From the NCBI RefSeq assembly GCF_028453695.1, contig NC_135774.1, positions 27,652,001 to 27,716,000 of the forward strand: a stretch of DNA of 64,000 nt, given 5' to 3'. The notes under the pieces were generated by a model that did not search any database, was not told the DNA's origin, and saw only the letters and a program-made list of their open reading frames with translations. Shown piece after piece: positions 12,865 through 25,000 of the stretch; the stretch's first letter is position 1, and the number at the start of each line of letters is the position of its first letter. This stretch comes from Augochlora pura. Its lineage: Eukaryota; Arthropoda; Insecta; Hymenoptera; Halictidae. The position numbers and the translations under genes are program-made.

Positions 12865-13100
12865 TCAACCCTCTTAGTACCGTTTGATAAAAAAATTACC
12901 GTTTGAAAAAAATTGTTTGATAAAGTTCGATAAAGTTTCGGAAAGAAATTGCAAGAATTTTGAAAAGCCTGACAAGTAACAAATTCAAAAAGGAAGATAA
13001 AATAAGAATTGAAATTGTTGTTTAATAAAAATATTGAGAGAACTATCTCTCCAACAATAGCCAACAGCGATACATCGTTGTTCGGTACACAGAGGGTTAA
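12865..13100. mobile_element. MITE with CCCTCTTAGTACCG-type termini
   Basis: Left terminus TCAACCCTCTTAGTACCG and right terminus CGGTACACAGAGGGTTAA are imperfect inverses about 236 bp apart. The 139-codon minus-strand open frame here lies largely inside the element and is not credible as a gene. Confidence 0.65.
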
Positions 13101-14995
13101 AATTGATTTAATGTTGCCATCGCGGTCTAATAGCTCCGAGATCAAGTCGCCGGCAACAAAGGCAAACCCGACGCGCGCAGTGTCGCTTCGTTCGTTTAGC
13201 GTTCTGTACATATTGCGTCCCATTGTGCAACGTTACGGGGGGTGGTTCTCGAAGCCACCCTCGAGCCTCGGCTCTTAATCTCCGAGTCCCAAACAATGGT
13301 CCTAATGATCGAAAAGTGTCGCGGGCCATTCCCGCCTGGCCAACATCCAAGGGTAAACAGCTGCGGCAAACGAGAGAGCCTTCCTACTTTTTACGTCACC
13401 ACGGTTTCTCCGCGTTTTTACGGTCGATCGATCGAACTGATCGGGGTTAGCCGTACACACCCTGGCAGGCAATCCATGGGACCACCGTTCGCGCCGATCG
13501 CGCTTTTCCCCGCATTGTGCGCCCGGCGAACAATCGGCGACATCGCTTCCACCACGGAACAACCGATAGCTCCTCTTTGTGTCGAACGGGTCGTACGATC
13601 GCGAAGTCTCGCTATTGTCCGGCCTGTTAATCTCTTGCACCTTTGCCGCTTTTTATTGTGTACCCTCGTTGCTACGAAAATATTTGCCCTGCACGCGGAT
13701 TATCGGAGAATGCGCCGCCGATGTTCTATAAATGCTGCCGCGATTTCGCTTCTTTTATTAATTCGGTAATTATTGTAGCACTATTTTATATAGCAATAAT
13801 TGCTTAATCAAAAATCTACAATTTTATGGGACGAAAAGCTTTTTCTCGTTTCGGAACACTTTTTGCAACTCGAATCTGTCGCTTAAATTTTTAATTAGAG
13901 GACTAAATTAATAAATTTTTTAATTTATTGCTACTAGGTGTTAAAGAATATATTGTATATAGAATTATCATCGTAGTATCTTTTTACAATATTAATTCAT
14001 ATCGTATATCACTAATTCGTCAAAGTCAGAGTGTACACAATAAAACATAAAATCTTCCTACCGCAATATTCAGTAATTTAATAAATAGTAATGGCCCGTA
14101 AATTCTTCCCGACCATGTATATTAATTTCTAATGGCCCCCGGAATTGCCATTCGACGGCAAAGGATTAATTTACATCGGGCACGAAGAGGGTAGCTACCC
14201 TTGTCACAAATTACACGCCTTCGGCAGCAGCAAGCTCCGACAAAGGTTTACACGCCTCGACTTATTTCTCTCGATCTACAAGGGTAGCATTAACAAACGT
14301 AAAGTATCGAAGGTGGTAGTTACCCTTGTCGCCAACTCCGGCTCTTCGACACCGGCGAATTCGGCGTCGTTCACTCGCCCCGAAGAATTTCCGCAGACCT
14401 CGAAGAATTTCCACAGCTCCCAAAGGATTCGCCGTGGCTGGTGGCACTTTAATTACCATTCCCAGCGATAAGATCGACCGGTTGACATTTTCCAGGCGAT
14501 GTTCACTCGCGTGACGATCGGATCGAAGAAAGACAGACGGAGGAGGCGCCGGCGGCCGCGGAACACGGACTAATATCGCCGGTCGGTCGCGGAAGAGTAA
14601 AATGGTACCTGCCAGTACGCGGGAGGCGGGATCGCGTGCAATGTCAGTCGCTCGGATATTCCGTGCGTCCCCGCGACAATAGGGGGGCCAACTCCGTAGC
14701 CACCAGAAAGACACGATCGGCCAATGCTTGGAGCGGCGGCGGGTTCAGTCGGTGCCTGGTCTCTTGACCTGCTTGCGCGACGACCACCATTGGCATTTTT
14801 CCCTCTTTAACCGTCAGCCTTCCTCTCCACCTCACTCCCCCTCTTCGCCCTCCCCCCGGTCGTCTCTTCTTTCCGTTTATTCCCCCGCGGGCGAAATATG
14901 AGCCGAGTTTCATATCGCGTCGAAGAAACGAGCTTCCGTAACGACGCCACCCGTTAACCGGCCCCCGTTCGCGTTTCCTGTTCGCCGTCGCAGAA
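13101..14995. other. upstream region of the dynein gene
   Basis: No supported exon. It includes GC-rich DNA, an AT-rich patch at 13,770-14,090 and the recurring ten-base motif described at 14,189-14,329. I looked for an RFX X-box near the dynein start and found no convincing match. Confidence 0.4.
14189..14329. promoter_or_regulatory. recurring CTACCCTTGT-type motif upstream of dynein
   Basis: A perfect 12-base palindrome, GGGTAGCTACCC, lies at 14,189-14,200 and overlaps CTACCCTTGT (195-204). The inverse, ACAAGGGTAG, is at 14,278-14,287, and a variant, TTACCCTTGT, is at 14,320-14,329. Three copies within 140 bases, some 670-800 bases before the dynein start codon, could be binding sites. No function is known. 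Confidence 0.25.
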
Positions 14996-17900
14996 ATGGC
15001 CGCGCCGGACGGTCCGGCGGACTTCCGGCTCGAGTACATCGGGGCTTTCGTCCAGAAGTCGCTGAAACTGAAGCCGGAAAAATGGGCCAGGCTGCTGCTC
15101 ACCGAGGAGTACCGGAACGCGGTGATGGACTTCATGGATAATCCGTTGCCCGCGGCGCTTTTCGTTGTCCTCACGCCGAACGCGCAGCTAGTCGCCTCGT
15201 CGTCGTTTCCTATACCGTGCCAGAGGACCAAGGGTGAGTGCGACGATGCGTTTCCTCGGTATTTCACGAACCGAACCACGGTCTCGCGGAAGAAAAATAT
15301 GGAGGCGAGCTTTGTAAAATGGTCCTTGAACTTCAAGAATAACGGTTGTTCGGATCGAAGGATAACAATCGCGTGGCTAGCGAAAATTGCGCGGCGGAGG
15401 GGGAGAGAGGATGAATATGACATTTTTCGCGAGTTGAACTATACTCGCTGTTAAAGGAGAGAGTTAAGATTATTATTATTATATATATGCGAAAACGTTG
15501 AGAATAATACGTTATACAGTATTATACAATAATACGTTATATTAGTGAATAATAATACTCCTTACTTCTTACGATGTCTTATTATTATTATAACAAGTAT
15601 ATTAATAATAAAATATTACCAACTCTTCGCGCTCCGAAGAATAATGGTCATATAAAACAAAAATGATGTCTTCTAACTACCTACGGTCTGACTACTCAAA
15701 ATGGCAATCAGGTATCTACGCGGTGAAGATCAAGCAGATACCACTGCCGCGAGAAAAGGACGCTTGCTCCTCGATGTTGATCGTCGGCGATCTATCGTCC
15801 CGCGTTGTAGATCAGCTAGCCACCCTAGTAGACAGCGTGTTCGCTCCTCTCCTAAGGAAACGAGAGAACCATAAAGATTTGCCCGAGGTGGCGGTCCAGG
15901 ACATCTGCAGACACGTTCACGCTCTTCGAGGCACTTTGTACCAAGTAATACTAAATTTCTTATCGAATAACGAAGTCATTTCATTGTTCATTAAGGAATG
16001 AACTTTGAATGAACTATGCAATAGTTTTAAGACATTGATTTAATCTTTATCGATTAAATCAACCAGGTAAAAGGACAAGTGAACGGTAGGACAGTGCTTC
16101 CAATGCCAGCAGGAATGGAGATGGTGACGGATGTGGAGAAGCAAGTCCGGGCAGAGGGGCCCCAGACGGTCGACTTGTACTTGAAGAGCGCCATCGAGGG
16201 TGTCGTGATAAAGTGGGCGTATTTGGTGAATGACGTTGTCACCCAAGAATCTGGCGCGGCCTTTGAAAATGGCCAGAATCCTACTCCTGACGTCGAACTG
16301 GAGTACTGGGCCGCTAGATTAGCGAATTTAAGGTGAACTAGGTGCCATCCAAGCATCTATGTACATGAAGTCAGAAAGCCACTCAGGATCAAATAATAAA
16401 GGGTTCCTCAGGTCATTTGAAAAAACTTTTTCCTTTGCGAAAATTCAATCCGTGGCTTCGTTGACGAGTTATTAACGAAAAACACTGACCAATGACAGGC
16501 GAGCTTGTCTGGCGCTAGCCTCTCATTGGTCACAGTTTTTCGTTAATAACTCGCCAACGACGCCTCGGATTAAATTTTTGTAAAGGAAAAAGTTACTCCA
16601 AATAATCTCAGGAATCTCTCCCCAATTCCCAATTCTAAGTGACATTTGAATCACTCTGTCTAATTACTAAAATCAAGACGTCTCCAGGTATATCTACGAT
16701 CAGCTGCAAGAGGACCGCGTAAAAAAGATGGCGAGCATCTTGGAGCTCACAGACAGCGCGTACTATCCCTGCTTCCGCACGCTCTTCGACAACGTGGTGT
16801 CCTCGATGGCGGAGGCTAAGGAAATCTCTCTGTACCTATCGCCTCTAGCCAGGTGTTTCAAAGCGGTCGAGGAGGTCGAGTTCTCGGAGGCGAAGCCGCT
16901 AATGGCAACATTGATACATTCGGTCGGACTGGCCTGGTGGAAGTCGAGCCACTATCAGAGCTCGTCGAAGGTGATCATAATGGTCCGGCAGATTTGCAAC
17001 CTGTTGATACAGGAGGCTCGACGATTCCTCGACCCGTCGTCCATCTTCCAGAGCGACGTGGACGAGGCGCTGCAACGCGTTCAGATGTCGAGAGGTGGGC
17101 TCTGTCATTTTCGGAATCGATGCTTCCTCGATATTAGTTCCCCGGTCTCGTTAATTTGCAACGACTCGATGCTTTTGCCAAGATCGAGCTTTTAAGGATG
17201 ATGATTTAAAGGATCGTTGAATTCGGCAGGGGTCGTCGAGGAGTTCCGCCGACAGTTCGAGCTGCGGAAGGACATGCCGGCTTTGAAGCCGGACGCTCCG
17301 CCGTGGACCTTCAACTCGAGCGCGGTTTTCCAACGTTTGGACGCGTTCCTTCGACGGCTCGCCGACATAGAGTGGCTGTTCAACACCGTCATGGAGTTCT
17401 CGAAGCTGGAGAAGATAGAGATCGGCGGGATACTCGGTCGATCTCTCAGCAGCAGGATCATCAACGTCTACAAAGAGTTCCAACAGCTTTTCGTCTCCTT
17501 CACCGTGAGAGCCAACGACGCTTTGGAGCCCGACGACGAATGCTTCGCGATCGATTGTCAGAAGTTCAACAAGGCGATCACCGACCTCGACATCAAGCTC
17601 GCCGCGATACTCTGCCAGGCTTTCGACGACTGCGGGAATTTGGAGAGCGTGTTCAAGGTAGGGGGGTGTGACGATCGATGGAAAGTGACAGAAGTCGATT
17701 CGAAATGATCGATCCACCATCGGATCTCTCGTCTTTCAGCTGATTAATATCGCCGGCTCCGTGCTCGACAGGCCGGTGATAAGCAAGCAGTTCACGGATC
17801 GCTACACCAGGATTTTGGACCTCCTGAATGTCGAGCTGACGGTGGTCGAAGTGCTGTTCAATCGCGGCACCAGAGGCGCGCTAATTAATCTCCCGCCGCT

Positions 17901-20900
17901 TGCGGCCGCTCTCACGTTCACCAGCATGCTGCGGCAACGCATTGATCTGCCAGTCCAATCTTTCAAGGCTATTCAACACCCGTGAGTCGCTTACGACGAG
18001 ATTCGCCGCCCCGTAAGAACCTCGGCGCGCGAGCTTTCGAAACGGCATTAGGGGGTACAAAAGCCGTGGGACGCGCTCGCCGATTCCCGCGCGAAGCGAG
18101 CATTAAGCCGGTTGCGTTACAAACTCTGCCGTAGAATGGTAACGAGCGAGGAGGGCCGGAGCATAGAGCGACGGTACGAGAGGCTGATCAGGATCTTCAG
18201 CGAGAAGGACGACGAGCTGTTCACCGAATGGGCGCGAACCGTCCCGGAAACCGTGGACATCGGCCTCAATCGCAACATCCTGGCTCGCGAGAAGGACTCG
18301 ACATTGTTCTTGAATTTCGACCCGGAACTCCTCGCCGTGCTGAAAGAAGTCAACTATTTGAAGCAGATGTCTCGCTCGGACATCCCCGACGAGGCTTTAA
18401 AGGTACGCTTTAAAAGTGCGACGATCTATTATATCTCTAGCAAAAAGGATAATGAAATCCCTTTAACATCTAACAAAAATTCCAGTCGTTTCAAAAGGTA
18501 TCTGAATACTTTCTGTCAGGTGTCCGAAGACGTCGAGACCTTCCGCAAGTTCCGCACGCTATTGGGCGCAACGGTGGACTCGTACAACAGCGTTCGAAAG
18601 ACGACGACCCGGGTGGAGTTCCAGCTGATCGAGAACGAGATCACGCGGATCGATTCGTTGGTGTCCCGGGGTGAGAACGAGCTGCGCTGGCGGTCGGCCG
18701 GCGTCTTGGAGTACATCGTGGAGCTCGGCGAGCTGGTCGAGGGCCTCTGGCGGCGTATCAAGTCCGCCCAGACGAACGTCGGCAAGATCAAAGCGATCCT
18801 CGAGCCGTGGACCAGGACGCCGCTGATCGAGAGAAAGGACCGGCGCAAGGACGCTTTATTGTCGTTCGACGAGCGGCCGGAGAAGGTATCGAAACGGTAC
18901 GCGGAGATCGAGAGAGCGGCCGAGCAGATCCACTCGTTGCTGAAAGAGAACGAGACGCTTTTCCAAGTCTGCGACGAGATCGTGGATCCCTGGCGCAGAT
19001 ACGTCGAGTACGTCGACGGCATTGTTATGGAGTCCCTTCGGAGGGCTTTGGGCTGCTCGTTAGGTTTCTATCTCTCGCTCTTTTTCCCTCCGTCTATCGG
19101 TGATCGACGGCCCCGCTGTTTCGATTACGGAATCCTCTTCTTTTCTATGTTTGTTAGGGTATTTGGTGGAGAACATGGACTCCGTCGGCCAGGGCGAGCC
19201 TTTGCTAGAAGCGAAGCTCGAGCTCAGGGAGCCTGATCTTTATTATGTTCCCTCGCTGGAGCCGGACGATCCCGACGGGCTCGATCAATTGATCCTCCAT
19301 TTGCTGGACGATATTATTGGAATGGCCGCCCTCCTTCCTAGACTGAAGGAGGACGCTGCTGGATACACCGACGAGCTCGAGGAGGACTCGGATATCAAGG
19401 GGATGAAGAACGAGATTCTGAATAACGTCGCTACTGCCGTCGAGGATGCAACCGAGTTCTGCAGCAACTTCGAAGGTCAATAGTAACATTGGAAATGGTA
19501 ACGCTAGTTGCTATTAAATAGTTGGAATAGTAACGCTAAAATTACGAAACCAGACGAAATCATTGGATCCTGACTTTTTCTTGATATTATAATTTCTGGG
19601 AGACGTTTTTAGAAATACTCCTTTATTGAAGCATATTGTTACTATAATATAAATAACATAAAGTTTAAATAAATTCCGTCTTGGCATTGCTATAACAGAA
19701 TATACATTAGTCCTGTTTAGGATTCAGTATTTCTAGCGTCAACAAAACTTACTCCGGCGAATCCTTTTCTCAAAATTCCCCATAGCTGCTTCTATTAGAT
19801 GTAAGAAAGAAATATAAAGTGTTCACGTTATTGAGAAAATCAAGGGGTTGAATAGTCGGCAACGGCAATGACGGAATCCTCGAGAATGGCCCGGTCCTCC
19901 GTTAATCACGGTCCCCGTGACGGCGTTTGCCATTCGATCCCGTTGATCCTCCGTCGTTTTATTTTATCAGGGTACGCCTATCTCTGGTTGGACGACAGGG
20001 ACATGGTGATGCAACAGTTCCTCGAGTATAGCCGACAATTGACGATAGAGGAAATGGAGATGGTGGCTGTCCAAGATCCCAAGGGGCCGGCGCGGTCGCC
20101 GCCGAAAATGGAGCAATTCCGCGAGCAAATCGACCTTTACGAGGGCCTCTATCTCGAGATCGAGGAAATGGAAGCGTCGAAAGTGTTTTGCGGCTGGTTC
20201 AGGGTAGACCTGAGACCCTTTAGACAGTCGGTGCTGAACATGGTCTGCAAATGGTCTAGCATGTTCAAGAGACATCTGGTCGATCGCGTCACCAGCAGCC
20301 TCTCGGATTTGGGATCGTTCATCAGGTGTTTCTCCTTCCAACCGTAAAAGATACACTTTACTCCGCACTTGTTCCCTTCTCGGCGCAGAAATACAGAGGA
20401 TTCGCGTTGAATTTATTTGATTCAAATGATACTTTCAACTAATGAACTTTTGAGATGATTAATACATTGAGTGCCAACAGTGAATTATGTTGTGGTAGAT
20501 TTTCACTAGGATGATAAGAATTATATATTATTATCTATTTATTTAAAAAAAGGAAAATTTGATGTCTAGAATACATATCTTAAAAATTGGTTTGGCAGTC
20601 ATTACGTTAATGTGCATTGCATTAAAAGAATGATAAATAGCCTGCGGGAACTGAAAATCAGTAAAATAAATATAAAATAGTGGAAGCATTTAAATAATAA
20701 AAAATATTGTTTTATTACTTTCGATAAACTTCTATGCCTTGGAATTAATTCAGGAAATAAATTGACTCGCTTCTTCTTCATTCTTCGCAATTTCAACAGT
20801 TTGAAAATAAAAAAACTGAGTCCAGCTGAAAATGTATAATATTTTCGAATAGAAAATACTATTCCCGAGCTTCAATGTTCCCACGCGATCGGTAATTTTA

Positions 20901-22016
20901 TTCACCGTCGCGGTTACGCCGGATAATCGAGCGACGAGGACGAGACAATAATAAGAGTACGAAATCCTTAGGAGGGCAGACGAGGGTCTGCTCCAGCCAA
21001 TCCAGCCGGGCGACTACGTCGGCCTAGTCAGCGTGATGGGGTATCTCCTGCAAGTGAAAGAGAGACAGCCGACCACCGACGAGATGTTCCAGCCGCTCGA
21101 GGAGACGATCGAGCTGCTCAAGTTTTACGACCAGGACATCCCGGAGGAGGTGAACGTACTCCTGCAAGAGCTGCCGGAACAATGGGCCAACACGAAGAAG
21201 CTCGCCCTCATGGTGAAGCAGCAAGTGGCCCCATTGCAGGCTGGTACGGTCGTAAATCTCGGGAAATTTTCACTTAACACTTTGCCATCCACTCGAATCG
21301 ATTGCCCCTCGTTCCAATATGTTCCTAATTCCGCGGATGGATTTTGATTAAGCAGAAATCCGCCGAGAGTTCGGCCAACTCTAACAGAGACCAACAAAAT
21401 GCATATATTTTGATGACAGGCGAGGTGTCCAGGATCAGAGGCCGAATCGCCGCGTTCGACACGACGATAACGCACTATCGCGAGGCGTTCCGCCGCTACA
21501 GCTTCTTCAAATACGAGTGCCGGAACCCGTACGAGCTTCTGGACGAAGGTCACCGTGAGATCCTGATGCTGGAAACCCAGATGAAGGACATCCAGGAGTC
21601 CGCGTCGCTGTTCGAGGTGATTGTACCAGAGTTCAAGGTGCTGAGACAGTGCAGGAAGGAGCTGAGGATGCTGAAGCAGCTCTGGGACTACGTGAACATC
21701 GTGAGGAGCAGCATAGAGGGCTGGAAGACGACACCGTGGCGGAAGATCGACGTGGAGAACATGGACATCGAGTGCAAGAAGTTCGCCAAGGAAATCAGGG
21801 GTTAGACACTGTACAAATCAAATTCTTACAAAATTTTTCAAATCATCATAATACTCCTTTTTCTTAGCTTTGGACAAGGAGATGAGACTGTGGGACGCTT
21901 ACGTGTCTCTCGAGGCGACGGTGAAGAACATGCTGACTTCTCTAAGGGCTGTCGGCGAGCTCCAGAACCCTGCAATTCGGGAACGACATTGGAGACAGCT
22001 GATGAACAGCACTAAG
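14996..22016 (+). CDS. dynein exons 1-13: N-terminal tail
   Basis: Exons: 14996-15233, 15712-15944, 16067-16332, 16688-17094, 17230-17657, 17740-17981, 18135-18402, 18520-19063, 19158-19475, 19971-20325, 20972-21243, 21420-21800, 21868-22016. They encode residues 1-1367, the stem that binds the partner heavy chain, intermediate chains and docking complex. Recognisable stretches include NPTPDVELEYW (exon 3), FDDCGNLESVFKLINIAGS across exons 5/6, and ELQNPAIRERHWRQLM at the end, where the linker region begins. Introns are 67-646 nt long; several carry MITEs. Exon GC content is well above that of the introns. Confidence 0.9.
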
Positions 22017-25000
22017 GTACCGAAGAGGTTCGCGGAACGGTTGAGAAACGCGAAGAGAACGATTCGGGAGTACAGATACCTATGAAGTTTGTAATATTTT
22101 TGTACGAGCGGTATTTGTATTTTTGTATTTTTCTATTAGAGAGATTATTCTTGTGTGATTTAATCTCGACGGAGGTTAAGCCCGCGCGCGTTTAGGGTAA
22201 ACGGGAGAGGATTTTCGTATTCACAGGAATACTAGATGCTAGTTGCACAAGCTGTATATACGCTATCGGTGTTGCAGAAGCTGGGCGACATGACTCCAGA
22301 AATGACCGTAAGTCCACTGTAAATACGCGCACGATTACAATTTCTCTCATTCGATATTATATTATTATATCATTGCTGTGCATGCTGCACACGCGTCATC
22401 CGCGAATCGTTTCTTTTGTAAACTGTATATATTATATTTCGATTAATAAATTGATTCGTTTGTGAACGTGCTCATTTCAATCACCTGCTTCGCCCATTTC
22501 ATTCTCAAAATGCTGTATCTATCATTGTATATTTCATTGGTATATATTTTATATTACACTAGTATACATTGTATTTTATTATATTAGTATACGTTGTATA
22601 TTACCCTGGTATATATTGTATATTATCATACTAGTATACATTGTATATTACACTGGATCCGCTGTTAATTTTTGCTTGGTGCACCAGCGTCTCGACTGCA
22701 CTGTCTCAATTCACCATTAAACATCATAGTCTTCACATACCTCCATTTAACTTTGCGTATAAATAAATATAGTCATTAAAGTCTCAGTAATCCATTAACA
22801 CACCTTGCAACTGCTACGGAATGTCAAAGATCGCGTTGAACAGTGATCGTTGCGTCTAGGTTCGCTTCGTGATGGACGAGTCGACCACCTTGGCGGACTT
22901 GTTGGAGCTAAACCTGCACGACTGCGAAGAGGAAGTGAAGAACATCGTCGACAAGGCTGTGAAAGAGATGTCCATGGAACGGTACATGCGAGAGCTGAAC
23001 ACCACATGGTCGAAAATGGAGTTCGAAAAGGAAACCCACGCGAGAACCGGCGCCACCTTGATCAGGGCGAGCGAGGAGCTCATAGAGACCCTAGAAGAGA
23101 ACCAGGTGCTCGAGCAACTTTCAACCTTCTCCCTTTAAAGAACAAAGCAAGAATTACAATTACCATCTCTTCCAGGTGCAACTGCAAAACCTCATCACCT
23201 CGAAGTTCATCGCTCATTTCTTAGGCGAAGTTTCTAGCTGGCAGAAGAAGCTCAGCATCGCGGATCAGGTAACCACGGTCTGGTTCGAAGTCCAGAGGAC
23301 CTGGATGCATCTGGAGAGCATCTTTACTTCTTCGGAAGATATTCGAAGGCAGCTGCCAGTGGACGCAGAGAGGTTTGATAGGATAGATAAAGAGTTCAAG
23401 CTGATGACGGAAGAAATGGCGAAGACGCCGAATGTGGTCGAGGCTACCAACAAAGAGGGTCTGGCATCGGCTTTAGATATTCTGCAGAAGGAGCTGGTTC
23501 TCTGCGAGAAGGCTTTGGCGGAGTACTTGGAAACGAAGCGTCTTGCTTTTCCAAGGTTTTACTTTGTTTCGTCCAGCGACTTGTTGGATATCTTGTCCAA
23601 CGGGAATCAGCCCGAAGTGGTGGCTAAGCATTTGACGAAGTTGTTCGATTCTATGGCTCGCTTGAAGTTTGACGAATGCGCTGATAAGCTGCCCAGACGA
23701 GTACTGGGTGAGCTTAAGTATCCAATTTATTTTATCCATTTTGTTTTAAATCTGCCTTCTTAATAAAATACTGTAAATTATATTATTCGTCAAATATTGT
23801 AAAATTAAGATATACTATTTTAAAATTATTCTAAAATGATATTATATTATTCCAAAATTATTCTAAAATTAATTTATATTATTCTAGAATTAATCTAAAA
23901 TTATGGTATATTATTCTAAAATGAAATTGTATTATTTTAAAATTTTTCTAAAATTATTTAAAAATTAAATTCTATCTAAATTATATTCTATTATAATTCA
24001 TTCTTGACAAAGATGTTTCTCCATATTTAAAGGGATGTTCGCGAAGGACGGCGAGTACGTAGAATTCGCGAACTGCGAGATGACTTGCGAGGGGGCCGTG
24101 GAGGCGTGGCTGAACGGCCTCCAGAGAGCCATGAGGGTGACCATAAGGCACTACTTCAGCGAGGCGGTGGTGGCCTACGAGGAGAAACCGCGAGAACAAT
24201 GGCTGTTCGACTACCCGGCTCAGGTGTCTTTATGCGGCACGCAAATCTGGTGGACCACCGAGGTGAACATCGCGTTCTCCAGATTAGAGGAGGGCTACGA
24301 CAACTCTTTGAAGGATTATCTAAAGAAACAGATCTCTCAACTGAGTATTCTGATCACTCTGCTGATCGGAGAGTTGACGAAGCAGGAGAGACAGAAGGTG
24401 ATGACGATCTGCACGATCGACGTGCACTCGAGGGACGTGGTCGCCAAGCTGGTCCAGTCAAAGGTGGAGACCTCGCAGGCCTTCCAATGGCAGAGTCAAC
24501 TGCGACACCGGTGGGACGAGAAGGAGAAGGATTGCTTCGCCAATATTTGCGATGCCCAGTTCAAATATTCGCACGAGTACCTGGGAAATACTCCCAGGTT
24601 AGCGTTACAGGGCCTAGGGCTCTTTATTAACGCCTTCGTATTCGTAGAAGTCGAGTAGCATTGTTAAAAAATCGGAGACCCTTAGGATTAGAATATCTGA
24701 TAGATGATCTAATTCTCTTTTTAATTTAGCTTTTATTATCTGAAACATTTTAGAACACAAATGGCATTGTCTATCGGGTCATAAAATCTATCCTTCACCT
24801 CATCTAACCCTTTTTAATCTAGCTTTTATTCTCTGAAGCATTATAGAAGATAATTGACATCATACATCAGCTCCAGCTCCATAAACCTTATCACAAAGTT
24901 CTCCTTTCCATTTAGGTTGGTCATAACGCCTCTGACAGACAGGTGCTACATCACCCTAACGCAATCCCTCCACCTAGTGATGGGAGGTGGCCCGGCAGGT

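Noticed and set aside
12804..13223. 139-codon minus-strand open frame
   Set aside because: Most of it lies inside a MITE with inverted ends (12,865-13,100).
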